The notes beneath the pieces are model-generated. The model saw only the letters and a program-made list of their open reading frames with translations, was not told the origin of the DNA and searched no databases. A DNA stretch of 64,000 bases from Oscarella lobularis (taxonomy: Eukaryota; Porifera; Homoscleromorpha; Homosclerophorida; Oscarellidae), in NCBI RefSeq assembly GCF_947507565.1, contig NC_089192.1, positions 744,001-808,000 of the forward strand, in the 5' to 3' direction. Position numbers and translations under genes: made by a program. This document shows positions 16,033 through 26,754 of the stretch, in pieces (the stretch's first letter is position 1; the number at the start of each line of letters is the position of its first letter).

Positions 16033-16260
16033 GTTTGCGTCAGAGCGAACCTCGCGAGGGCCCCTCGGAGAAACGAACCGAACGTAAACACGCTCGAAGG
16101 TTCGGCAGAGAGGTTCGCGGAGCAGGCGCGACGATCGGAGGCGGAACGGAAATAAGACGGACAAAGATCGGCGAGAAGGCGTGTCCATGTCGGAATCTTA
16201 GCGCGCGCTTAGTCCCTTAGCATCTTCTTTTGAGTATTTTTTAAGTAGAGATAGATCTGT

Positions 16261-19200
16261 TCACGATTGTTCGGCTATGGTTTTTTCTAATCCTGATTTG
16301 AATTCGGCGATGCGAGCGTCGAGCATCTCTTCCAATTCCTCATCCAACTCCTCATCGGTTTCTTCTCCATCGCCCTAAATTTTTCACTCCAAAAAAATTA
16401 ATCTTATAGCTCGTTTGCTTCTCTTACGCTACTTGATGAATCGACTTGGACAACGGGGATGCTGCATTCATCCTGACTAATAGCATCCTCAGTCAAAAGA
16501 GCACCAGCTTCAGTCGAACTATTGGCAACGTAAACACTTGTATCTGTTTGCTCTAACATTAGACAATCCAATCATCGTCTAAAATTTAATACCTTGGGCT
16601 GTCTCTACCGCTGAAGCAACCCCGTTGCCATCTCTTCGATTTTCAGTCACTTGTGAACGTTCTAGACTGGCAACGGTGGCCTGAAGAGACAGCACGTCCG
16701 ATTGTAATCGTTGATTTTGCTTCTGATAAACAACTCCTTAGTATGGTTAATTAATTAAATCTGAGCTTGTCTGTACCTCTAAGGTAGCTACAGTAGCACT
16801 TCGTATTGAAGCGTTGAGCTCTTCGACGCGAGTTCCCGCAACTTTTTCAGCCTAGTAAGACTGCTAAAGAACTACGCTTGGACGACGAGAAACGGCTTCA
16901 CATTCGCGACTTTAGCCGAGGTTCTGAGTCGCTGGTTCTCGAGCCTCAAGACGTCCAGTTGAGAATTCGCCAACTGAAGAATTCCGTGATATAATGAATT
17001 CATTTTAAAAATTCTATAGTCCTACTCGAAGTTCGTCGACCGTTTTGCCGTGCGCTATTCGCCTCATTTCGAGGTCTTTCTTCATTGAATCGCACTTTGC
17101 AAGTAGACTACTCAAAGCCTGCTTCCTACACAAAATTATTGTATCTAATAATTCCCACTTTTATACTAGGAATTACTTCGACGACAAAGTGCTCGTTAAT
17201 CTCGTTATTTTTTGAAGTGCGTCGTCGTTTTCTCGCTCCAATACGAACACCCTTTCTCGCAGCTAAATAGCGTAGATTCGGTAGGCCTCTAACTACCAAT
17301 TAAAAGTCGGCAAACTTGGGTCATTTCTTGGCTTTTCAGATCAGCAGTCATTTCCTCAAAAGACTCTCTATGATTATCCTTAACGAGACTATAACGATTT
17401 TATCTGTGGATTCAAGTATTCCCATACCACATTACTGGTCTGCCTTTTCATTGCAGAGATCTGCTTCTTATAACTCTCAATACTACGCACCCCAAATTTC
17501 AGTTAAATCAATTAAAAACTGATCATATTTATAAACTAACAGTTGAAGCTGATGCTTTAACTCTTTGATTAATTCCTTTTCTCTTTGATTAAGCATTCTG
17601 CATAGATAAAAATCGCTCGTGCGCGCAGATAGTCTGGCGAACGCACCTAACGGCTGACTGGGCCTGCACCAATTCCTCTCTAAGATGAATGTGAGTCGGA
17701 GAGCCGCTACGGCTCGTTCGACTCTCCGTCTCTTCAAAAGCTCTTTGCAGGAAAGTGATGGTTAATTTCTATTTTCTCAGGGAACTACTACCTTATCACT
17801 TCGGCCTTCAATTGAAGAGTCTCTCGTAGTCTAGATATTTCCTCTTCGTACTTGGCCTTAACTTTCTGTACAGCCTTATTTAGAAGAAAAAAGTATAATA
17901 TTAAGAACATCACGGGCTCGTTCTCAGTACGTTTTGCTGCCTCGTTTCGCGCGAATTCAACTGTCCATGAAGGTCCTCATTTTCGCTATTTAATTTCTAA
18001 GGACGTATATCTGACTGGATAGAAAGGAGTCTCGATCCCTACTTGCAACGTATCCTTTGCTCTCGCCAATTCAACGTGCAGACTCTCGCACTCACTACCA
18101 GTCTGATTCAACTTCGCTAGAGTCTCCTCCAAGGCGGATTTAAGTCTTGGATAAACTCAATCAAATGACAACTCAAAAGAAAACGGATACAGACCTGGAA
18201 ACGCTATCTTCGCTACTTAGAACATTATGTTCAGTAAGTTTCAACTAGAGTGCGTTGTCTTAGGGGATCTCCTATTATGAGATACGAATGGGGCTAATAC
18301 CTTCGCTGCCATTTGCGTTGCATAGGCGCTGTGCGTCTTTTCGATGTTGTCCTGTAGCTGTCTCTTTCGTTCCAAGTCCCGTTTGTACGTCTCATTGCAT
18401 TCCTATATGGGAAATCAGACGGATGGTTGCGTGTCTTTGGCTCCCCTCTCGCCTGGAGATAGGAACACTGGCTGAGAAGAGTTTCTATTTCTGATTGACT
18501 CTTCTGTAGCTGTTGATCGAGTCGTTCCTTTTCTTTGGCCCAAGTGAGCGATCTTCCGTGCAACTCCTATATATAAATTGGTTACGTGGCGTCCAGTTTT
18601 CTCATCAGGAAAGTAATTCACTTCAAAAGCTTTTCTCACGTGCTGCGTTTCTCTCTTGACTGAACTCAACTCAGATACGAGCTGTGAAAAGGAGATCACC
18701 GAAAATAAACCCATATTTAATTAAATTAGGCACCTTGTCCTTCTCCTTTTCTAAAGACTTTGTCTTCTTATCTTTCCGACCTTTAATCTTTTCATAACGA
18801 CACGAAAGACGATCCATCTATAGAGACAATGTCTATTTATTGACACTAGTATTGACACTACAGTACCTCTCCTTTGAGTGACTTCAGTTGTGAGTCATAT
18901 GCTCGACTCTTTTCACAATGAACCTCGCTTAGCTCGCCCAAATTCGAGTGCAATCGATCCGCCTTTGATATATGCAACGAGATATCATTTTCCTCTTTGC
19001 ATTCTTTTCCTCTTCCCACCTCGGCCGTTTTTCTCTCCAGCTGAGCGCGAGTGACGCGTAGCTCGTCTTCTCGACGCTCCAATTGCCGGCGAACGTCGCC
19101 CGTTCGCTTTTCCCATTCGGATCGTTTGTTTTCGAGGAGGAGATCGATTTGGCGCATGAGCTTCGGCAAAACGACGCTCGAATCGATCGCGATCGTTCGC

Positions 19201-19361
19201 GAATTGCGTACCTCTTGTATTTCGGGCTCGCACGAGCGCAAAAGAGACTCGCCGGCTCTAAGAAAAGTCGTTCGGATGCGCTAGGGATCGATATATCATC
19301 GAACTCCCCACCGTTTTCCCGCTTGTCGCTTGAATTCGCCGAGAAGCGACGACGGGTTCAT
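16261..19361 (-). CDS. CEP63: CEP63/DEUP1-like centrosomal coiled-coil protein
   Basis: Twenty-two exons give 664 residues (human CEP63 about 703). CEP63 works with CEP152 in centriole duplication. Exons: 19312-19361, 19212-19257, 18867-19160, 18734-18817, 18640-18681, 18453-18566, 18301-18402, 18195-18244, 18043-18145, 17931-17996, 17792-17874, 17647-17742, 17537-17597, 17428-17466, 17316-17378, 17177-17262, 17026-17125, 16902-16973, 16777-16851, 16593-16722, 16428-16552, 16261-16374. The diagnostic N-terminus reads SCEPEIQELMRQIDLL then KRSEWEKR. The remainder is almost all coiled coil. The C-terminus ARIAEFKSGLEKT resembles the CEP63 end. Intron 2 (51 bp) has no stop and keeps frame if retained. 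Intron 6 appears to use a GC donor (18452-18451). Boundaries around exons 13-15 are the least certain. Confidence 0.85.
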
Positions 19362-19518
19362 TTGGAAATGATTGCGGAGCGAGAAACGGCGACCAACTGT
19401 GACTGTCTGTCAAGTGGCGCGCGCGAGTACGCGTACAGCTGCGTCTCGATCGCGTAGTTCAAATAAAGCCTAAATATTTACTATAGTGAAAAAAAGTAAT
19501 TGGCCGAGCAGAAATCTG

Positions 19519-20743
19519 TCAATAAGACGATTTCAGCCGCTCTTCTCTTTCCATCTTTACTTTAATTCTCAGATACTACGCATATAAAATCATTAGCGAG
19601 TGGGCTTTATTTTCTGCATACTATACCTCTTTTCTGCTCTCTATTGCCTGTCGTATCCACAGCAATTCCAACGCCAATTCCTCGCGACGTTTCTTCAGAC
19701 TAGTTCGATCGTATAAAGGAATTTCACTTTGACCCTGCTCGATTGCCACAGTTTGACTAGGATACGCCGTGGAAGCTTTTCTAGGCGACTTTGGAGTCAC
19801 TCTTCGCGTCCTTTTCTTACGAGAAGTCAACTTCGTTTGAACAGCTCGTTCTTCTTTCAGAGGAGCGGGAGCTTCTACGGGTTTTACCGTGGATACAGCA
19901 GACGTAAATGAACCCGAGAGCTGAGTAACATTAAAGAGAGATTCATCTTCATCAGATAAATCGTTCTCAGGTGGCGGTGGTGGTGGACTAACTTCAAGAG
20001 CGGTTTCTCGAATAGGAGAACTCGCTGTTGAACTGGCACTAAGTGCAGAACTAATAGAGTCGATTTCAACGCGTGGTTCTGCCGCAGGAATTTCAGGCAA
20101 TTGATCAGTCCATTCGTTTTCTGGCTCAGAGTCATTGTTGGACATCTGACTGTTCTCCTCAATCAAGGGTACCGTCCTACTGGTTCTATCTTCTTGTTGC
20201 TCATCTGATGGCACTGCTATTTCTCGAGCTAAAATCACTTCCTCGTCGCTGAGGCTACTGAGACAGCTCACAGACCCGCAACTAGATTCTCCCGCCTCTT
20301 CACCAATCTCCCCATTGCTATGACTACTACTACCGTTTGGATGAGGAGAATGAGTGAGCGCCGGAGTGTTTTCTACGTCAGACGAGTCGCTTTCGTCTCG
20401 AGTGCCTGCTTCTTCTAGACTCTTTGACGTCTCGACGACTTCTTCTACGATTTCGCTCGTTTCTGTTCCCTGAATCGATACAGGGCGATCTTCTGTGGTT
20501 CGAACGGTTGATTGGGTTCTCTTTTCGATAAAAATCGGCTTCGTTTGCGTTCTATTCCATTCGATCGCGCAGTCGTCGCCTTCGATTTCGCGCGCGATGC
20601 TCGTAAACGCTTCCCCGGCCTCGGCGATCTTCTTTCTTACGAGGAAACCTCTTAGTATAGCCTAAAGAACTTCTTGTTTCTGCACAGTTGCGATAGGAAG
20701 AGAGAAAACCCACTTGTAAACGAATCGCAACATCGGCGGCCAT
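19519..20743 (-). CDS. IQCC: IQCC-like IQ-motif protein
   Basis: Three exons, 20714-20743, 19627-20661 and 19519-19575, encode 373 residues. The vertebrate family IQCC (IQ domain-containing protein C) is poorly characterised. The N-terminal IQ motif reads AILRGFLVRKK, a potential calmodulin-binding site, followed by SIAREIEGDDCAIEW. A long Ser/Glu-rich disordered middle follows. Near the C-terminus LALELLWIRQAIESRKEY matches the conserved IQCC block, and the last small exon continues it in frame. The start codon is 31 bp from that of the divergent archease gene. CEP63-like lies 157 bp downstream on the same strand. Confidence 0.8.
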
Positions 20744-20774
20744 TTTGACGATAGAGTACGCTAAATTTGTAGAA
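20744..20774. promoter_or_regulatory. Candidate shared core promoter, IQCC-like and archease
   Basis: Only 31 bp separate the two divergent start codons. Any 5' untranslated regions must be very short or overlap the other gene. I see no TATA box. The assignment as promoter is inferred from gene arrangement alone. Confidence 0.4.
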
Positions 20775-21814
20775 ATGGCGGAGAAAAGAGCCAAATCTGA
20801 AGACACCTCTAGCGCGAAGAGAGAAAAAGAAGACAAAACAGTCTCACAGGAGCAAAAATACGAGTGTAAGCGTTCATAAAGCTGTTCGAGCAAACGTCAA
20901 ACTATTTCCACCAGATCTCGATCACACAGCGGACGTGCAGTAGGAAAAAATAAGAATAACACGTATGCATTGTGCATAAATCTTTGTTCCTAGACTCCAC
21001 GCATGTATCCTTTCAGACAAAGAGCGTAGTGTACGTCCCCCCAAACAAACCTCCACACAAATCAAAATTTAGGAAACAAAAACATACCTTTCGAATTCGC
21101 GGTAGTTAGCAGGACTAGTATCCGCGTAGAAAATGCATCCGTTCTACATCCTTGACCCTATAAAAAAGGGGGTGACGACCTAAAGGAAGCTTTCGAACAG
21201 GTTCACTCGAAAGACTCCACCCTAGGAAGCGTATGCGCGAGCGTTGGCGTTTTGTTTAGTGCGGCGTTGCCATGTTTGGCTACATGACCGAGTTAGAGAC
21301 GGTCGAGGAAAGCCGAACAGATAGCATAGAGGCGGAAGGTGCGGTGGGAGGGAAGGAAAATGGGTTTGTCAACCGGTTTTTGGGATAGGAGATGATATGA
21401 TATCTCTGCTCTATCACTTTCTCGACGAATTTTTATTCCTATTCTGCGCGGAGCCCTATTTTATAATCAAGGTACGTACGTACGTACGAGCACGTGACTG
21501 GGTATAGTAAATTGTCTTGCTCTCGAAGAGAATTCGAATCACCGAATTCGACAAAATCAACTTTAAGATAAAGGCAGAAGGGTCAGTAGATACCGTAGCT
21601 TAGACAAAACGCCAACCTCTGTACTGGATCTTAGTTACGGCGAGACATTCGATCTGTCCAAGCATCCACAGGTCAGAACCAGAACTAAAACTACGTCTCC
21701 CCCGTCATTTGTACGTTATATCAGGGCACCGAAGTAAAAGCCATCACCTATTCCAATATGCAAATTTACGACGAAGAGGGACAGCACGAAGTGTACGTAA
21801 TAATTGACATCTAA
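20775..21814 (+). CDS. ZBTB8OS: Archease (tRNA ligase cofactor, ZBTB8OS)
   Basis: Nine exons encode 166 residues (human 167): 20775-20865, 20915-20939, 20994-21004, 21169-21200, 21260-21338, 21389-21471, 21529-21581, 21635-21671, 21725-21814. Archease drives multiple turnover of the RTCB tRNA ligase complex in tRNA splicing and XBP1 mRNA ligation. Signature blocks: YEYLDHTADVQLHAWGDDL, FEQCGVAMFGYMTE, LLYHFLDEFL and LSKHPQGTEVKAITYS, ending VYVIIDI. The Asp of DHTADV and the C-terminal Asp belong to the conserved metal-binding site. Exon 3 is a microexon of 11 nt (residues LHA). All junction phases agree and the assembled protein aligns without gaps. Confidence 0.96.
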
Positions 21815-22474
21815 TTTCGCGGTTTTGACTATCGCAAGTGTCGTGGACTATTGACCAGTTACTACTGCCTGCAACAGGACACGAATCTAAATGCAGTACG
21901 CGATTTTCGCACCCACTCCACGTCATTGTCCGGATTTACCGGAAGAATTTCAATTTTTTAAATCGACCCACGGTGCACTTTCACCGTCTAAAGTACAAAT
22001 TTGGGGGGTTTTTTTTTGAGGGAGAACGTAGCGTGTTTTGCGCGACTAATCTCCTATGGTTGTGGTGGCTTGGTGGCTTGGTGGCTTGCGGCTTGGAAAT
22101 TGATACATCCTGGACTGGTGTCTTTAGCAGAACTGTAAGTATGCACTCCGCCTTCCGCATTTAGACCACACCATCTGTCGTAATCCGAAACGTTGTTGAC
22201 GGTTTGGCCTTTCACTACACGAAATGTCTCGAGCGATCGGCTTTCCCGTACTGCACGCGCACCCAGTCCGAAACTCCCGTCCAGCCGTGACTCCGTAAAC
22301 GACATTGATTACACCGAAATTTCCATTCCGGGTACGCGTGGACCTAAAACACGGCACTTACCATATATGGCGAACAATTGGGTAAGGGGACGGAGCCCGG
22401 CGAGGGCCGTGCATAAAACCCCAGTATTCCCCAAGAGACGAGTCAGTTTAGTAGTCGACGTCGTACGCATAACG
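21815..22474. other. Gap with no recognised feature
   Basis: This 660-bp stretch lies between archease and the small membrane-protein gene. I see open frames without conserved motifs or a coherent splice pattern. It probably holds the 3' end of archease and the promoter of the next gene. Confidence 0.4.
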
Positions 22475-22936
22475 ATGAAGCCTCAGTCTCTCATACAGAA
22501 GCCCGCCGCAATGACCCTCGCTCCCATCATGCTCATGCTTCTCATGGTGATCAGCGTCGCAACGAGCTACGTCGCCTTTTTCGCCGGCTACCTAAAGAAG
22601 CGTCCCTGTAAGTGCACCGAGCTAACGCGCACTTCGTCCCTCGTGACTGACGTTTCGTTTACCGCGAAGGCAAACTCGAATGCAAGTCGAATCGCTTACC
22701 GACGGTCAGCGGCGGTCTCGCCAAAAGTCAAGCGCTGCTGATGGTCGCGAAAATTGACGTCGCTCCCGCTGCAAGGCGTGGTGAGTTTCCGTCTCGGATA
22801 ACGTCTCCATTGCATCTCTAACGATGGAATGTTTTTTTTTCCCGCAGACACCACCGCGATAACGATGATGACGAGTCGTCGTCCCAATCGATCGTCGTGT
22901 TTTCTCGACGTGCCCTCGTGCGAAGTTCGTCGTTGA
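22475..22936 (+). CDS. Small single-pass membrane protein, unrecognised
   Basis: Three exons in consistent phase, 22475-22607, 22670-22780 and 22848-22936, give 110 residues. Residues about 13-38 form a strong transmembrane segment or signal anchor (IMLMLLMVISVATSYVAFF). It is followed by a basic cysteine-containing part (KKRPCKLECKSN) and a C-terminal part with two more cysteines (CFLDVPSC). Donor sites are good (gtaagt, gtgagt) and the third acceptor has a poly-T tract. I know no family that fits. It may be a rapidly evolving or lineage-specific gene. The alternative is that the first exon is a chance frame, but three matching phases make that less likely. Confidence 0.5.
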
Positions 22937-23254
22937 GAGAAGAAGAAATCACGCGAAGAAAAGTCAACAGAATAGGCTACTCCCTTTTCCTGATATCTGA
23001 CCTCCGTGAGGCGATGGAATCAACCGGAAACAATCCCAAACTCGCCACGGCGATCGATCGAATTTGAATTTGATACAGCACCTTATGGTTTTGCTGTTTG
23101 TAAGCCCCATGGGCGCGAGACGTTGCAGTACTGTACTACTGCGTTGTGTTAGAACAAAAACAATCCTCGTTTTTTTTTTCTCTCTCTTTGTTGTTTTTTC
23201 GTCTTGGACACTATAGACTAGTAGTACCAAAAAAAACAATTCATTGTACCTGTC

Positions 23255-24139
23255 TCAATCCTTCTTGTCTACGTTTCCTCCTCCTCCTATGATCTTTCGT
23301 CTCTGCTTGAGCATGTGACCGTAGAGCTGGGGAAACACGGGCACGTAGAGAAGTACGGCGACGCAGAGAAACGTGAAGAAGTCGAAGCTGATGTTCCACT
23401 TGTTGGGAAGTCGATAGGAAAATATTCCCGTTTCCTGTGCTATAGGCATCATATTGCCTATAAGCAACAGCTCGCCCTTTCAAAGCAAATCCTCGCGTAT
23501 AAATAAATAAATCTATGTTTTTCTTACAGCAACTCCTGTTGGGTAGAGTACGATAAAAAAGGTGTATCGGCACCAGGTTAGGATATAAGGAGTCCGATGG
23601 ATGATGTTGAAAAAGTAGAAAGAATAGCGTATTATTTCACTGATGGTCCAGGCGAGCACCATCATAGCAAAACCGTAATGACTTTGAATTTTCTACGTAC
23701 AAAATAATAAAAATATTATTTTTGAATGTGGTTGATTTCTCACTGGGCCTCCGGCACTGGCAACGAACCAGAGAAGAGTCTCTCGCGAGAAAACTTGAAA
23801 AAACGTTAGCATGACGCCTGATCGTACTAGACCGAGCATTGCATGGAGTATCTAGAGATGTGCATTCGAGAGGCGAGGTCTTTTTCGTGCTGAAACACTG
23901 TACTTCGAGAACAGCGAGCGTTTGCGAGACTTTCAAAGGTTGCTCGACGGCGCTGTATAGATCGTTGTAGAATTCCTTGAGCGAGGGGCTCGAAGCGTAA
24001 TGGAGGAGGCCCCGGTAAAGAACGAAGGTCCATCTAGACGAAGAATGTACTAAAAATAGTCGGAAGAAGCAGCAGTACTGTACCCCAGCACTAGAAACCC
24101 GTTGTAAGCGAGCAAGTACACCTTCGCCGCTGCAGACAT
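23255..24139 (-). CDS. HACD2: Very-long-chain 3-hydroxyacyl-CoA dehydratase (HACD)
   Basis: Five exons encode 226 residues: 24084-24139, 23904-24033, 23744-23851, 23528-23692 and 23255-23476. HACD/PHS1 enzymes dehydrate 3-hydroxyacyl-CoA in the third step of very-long-chain fatty acid elongation in the ER. Recognisable blocks: YSAVEQPLKVSQTLAVLE, FFQVFSRETLLW, TISEIIRYSFY, WCRYTFFIVLYPTGVAGE (bearing the catalytic Tyr and Glu) and SYRLPNKWNISFDFF. The protein is mostly membrane helices and ends with a basic tail RRKIIGGG. The symbol is a nearest vertebrate name; HACD1 and HACD2 cannot be separated here. Further in-frame codons lie upstream of the chosen Met, but the first helix starts just after it. 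Confidence 0.93.
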
Positions 24140-24584
24140 CTTTGTTAGCGCGCGAGTGTACATGACATCGCGTGCACTGCCAATTAAAAATTCAAATGTT
24201 GTTGTTTCATACACAACAACTCCTGGATAACGTGTTTGTTGCAGCATTGCGGAAATATCATTACTTGCTTTCAAAAATGTGTGCTTTCGTCAGTTTCGTG
24301 GTCTTTCTCTAAACCCCAGCCATCTACGCGGGTAATACGTGTCATTGCGTGGGCAAATCAAGGAGGTGTAGGAGAAGGTTTCTATGATAACGCTGATAAA
24401 ATCTTTTCTTGCATCATTACACTTTCAAAGGCTCTGCACTCTACTGAGTTCTCGATTGATCTCACTAGCTGTCTGCGCCAATTCAGGACCTCAAAAAGTA
24501 AAGCCGATTATATGGCCGACTACTATACCGCACGTTGCACGTTGTAGTGAGCGATGCCGAGTCGACGCCACCTCCCGTTCCTAG
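24140..24584. other. Gap with undetermined 5' end of the next gene
   Basis: This region separates HACD from the first safe exon of the unrecognised plus-strand gene. The start codon of that gene must lie here, but I could not connect any ATG to 24585 in a matching phase. Confidence 0.4.
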
Positions 24585-26310
24585 GTGGCCTCCACGGCTG
24601 AGTACGGCGACATTGCATCGGCCTATCACTATTCAAACAGTTGCTGTCGTACCTCCGCACGCAAGCCTTCGGAAACAACTACAGAAGGGTCGTCTTGTGC
24701 AAGAGAATACAGTGCACTCAGGAAAGGCTCGTTCCGCGTCGGTCGGCGCCAGGCCACAATTGACGCACAGACCACCTCTAGACCTAGAGGACTTTCGTCG
24801 CTTGATCACCGTACGAATCACATTGATGCCCTCAATTACACGTATAGTCTTTGGAGACAGAGGTCGAGGAACAATCAAGAGTGGTTAGACCGAGCGTGGC
24901 TGGCCGATTCGGCGGCTTCTGCTGACGACTCAGCATTTACAAGAAGTGACGACAGTGACGTTTCGACTTTGAATCGTCGCTTCTGTAGCTTGAAATTTAG
25001 CTCTATCGACCCGCCTACCGTACAAGTCGACGTGAGTAACGTCTTGTAACGGTGATTCGACGGCATGTGTGTATAGGAAAAGAAGGACATGCTAATCTGC
25101 ATAAACCAAGAAAACGGCCGTTTCGTCACAGATGAAGATTCCACCAAAGGCTTGGCAGTTGCTTTCTGGAGGCCTAAAACACGTTTTGGAGACACTTTCA
25201 AAGTAGTTCCGGCGTCTCGATACCAGAACTGTATGACAGTGAAAACAAAATCTCCAGGTAACAAAACCTAGCAGAACATGCGTACGTGCTATATGCTTCT
25301 CGCCAATTGTAGGTTGGAGCGAGCCTGGAGAAGTGTACGCAGCTGTCGTTGATTCCTTGAGTCGCTCCAAGATATTTGCCGTTGGGACTTTCAAGATTGT
25401 TCCAAGGAGCCCAAGCAGTCCAGAGACTCCAGTGCCGTCCCCAATGCCTACCGACACCGCTATGTTTAGCCTCTTTCTTGACTGGCTATCCACTCAAGCC
25501 GGCCCGCCGACAATGCCATCTTCAAGCGCAGAAAAGGATCCTCGAGCAGCTTTTATGGAAAAATTAGGTAAGACCTTACAAACAGACGGCATCCATCATT
25601 ATTGATCAATCTTACAGCACGTACTGCTCAAGTTGCAGCAAAGTCTGCCGTTTCTTCCACAGAACGGTCACCAAACAAAGCAAGTTAGTGAAGCAACAGG
25701 TGTGCAGCATGTTGGATCACTCTCGTTTGCCTTGCATGCAGTCTCACTGAGCCCCCAGAAAGAATCTGAGACGCAAGAGGTTTCTTACGACGAGCCCTTC
25801 AAGGAGCAAAAATTAAGCAAGACTTCGAATAGTGTAGAAGCAAGTGAGACCTCTAATTGAGGCTTACCTCTATGCGTACGCCACGCTCTCTTTCTGTATG
25901 TATAGGCCTCAAACTTCCTCGCAAAGAGAAGCTAGATACGCTCTCAGAAAAAGATCGAAGTCGCATACTCACACAAGCAAGCAATGGCGAAATCAGTTTG
26001 AACAAGGCCATAGAAGCGGTATGACTAAAGAGTCTTTCATGCAACAGCTCAGAAGGATTTTCTTACAAGGCAAGAGACTTGGCCTACCTCGATCCTCCAG
26101 ATATAACAAAAATCAAAAGAAACAGTAAATTGACGTTAATTAAACCACAGTGTTTTTTACTCATCTTCTTTCCATTCAATTGAAAAAATAGAAAAGCAGC
26201 CATCTGCTCGCCTTCAAAAAGATCAACTAACGATGAAATCATCAAGCGTAGACAGCACAGCGGAACTCATAAGACGAACGGTATCATTGATACGAGCCAA
26301 AGAAAGATGA
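24585..26310 (+). CDS. Unrecognised multi-exon gene, 5' end unresolved
   Basis: Exons in consistent phase: 24585-25031, 25077-25257, 25313-25567, 25618-25683, 25742-25843, 25906-25995, 26053-26124 and 26192-26310, ending at a TGA. For the sixth exon an alternative donor at 26018 exists. The visible part is about 440 residues. It begins with a polar, low-complexity region, then has a more ordered segment (MLICINQENGRFVTDEDS, GLAVAFWRPKTRFGDTFKVV, WSEPGEVYAAVVDSLSRS), a short hydrophobic SLFLDWLS, and Ser/Lys-rich tail segments. The FWRPKTRFGDTFKVV and KIFAVGTFKIVPR parts look like two related beta-rich units. I recognise no family. No Met precedes the first exon in its frame, so an upstream exon is required. 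Confidence 0.5.
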
Positions 26311-26754
26311 CAGGTCCTACTTGTTACCATGTGTATAGCTACCTGCAAATCGCAGGAGAAGGCCTCTAAACGAAGTGCCAAGAGTATATTGCATCACGAG
26401 CAGCAGTACGAAAAAAATAGCTCTTCTATCAGCGTAATTATGAGCGCGTTTTCTTAGCTCTGTCAGGAGATGACTCTTCCAGGTCTGAAATAAATTAAAA
26501 ATCAACTATTCGGTAGGTTATTAGTTCTGTATAGGAAGGAGGAATATGCAACGCCGTTCATGACCGCATCAAGACGTTCGTCAGGAAATTCGGGCCCGCC
26601 AAGCCCATGTCCAAGTCGTGACAGTGGAGTAAGCGTATCCACAGACTGACGAAGATGAAGATCCGAGTCTATCCGGAATCAAGTTATTGCTGCGCACGAC
26701 TTCCTATGCAATTAATAAAATGTGCAAATATATTTTTATCCGGGACGTTTGAAA
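26311..26754. other. Gap with two competing weak coding readings
   Basis: The minus strand holds a frame at 26,317-26,505 with a hydrophobic stretch (AIFFVLLLVMQYTLG), and 26,530-26,670 reads sensibly on minus too. The plus strand offers exon-like pieces such as DRIKTFVRKFGPAKP ending at a stop near 26,613. Neither reading gives a complete gene with matched phases, so I leave it unassigned. Confidence 0.35.

Larger units (their letters stand above)
12790..16260. other. Repeat-rich gap between Ku80 and CEP63-like genes
   Basis: About 3.5 kb without a supported gene. Around 12,840-13,170 the sequence resembles the end of a dispersed element and finishes with a gactgactgactgac run, which could be a retroelement tail. 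Then come a direct-repeat copy, ~600 bp of unassigned DNA, four ~75-bp tandem units and a long 9-bp minisatellite. A 132-codon minus-strand reading frame at 13,385-13,783 has no recognisable domain. Confidence 0.6.

Noticed and set aside
14067-16091. 674-codon minus-strand frame rich in Cys/Ser and a 639-codon plus-strand Thr/Ala frame
   Set aside because: Both are read-throughs of the 9-bp minisatellite, whose period is a multiple of three; the content is pure repeat and flanks show no domain or splice support.
24535-24888. 118-codon Pro-rich frame as alternative first exon of the unrecognised gene
   Set aside because: It cannot be joined in phase to the downstream exons, while the frame starting at 24585 continues into them cleanly.
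26317-26505. 62-codon minus-strand frame with a hydrophobic helix
   Set aside because: No start/donor combination gives a complete gene, and the plus strand reads equally well; left unassigned.
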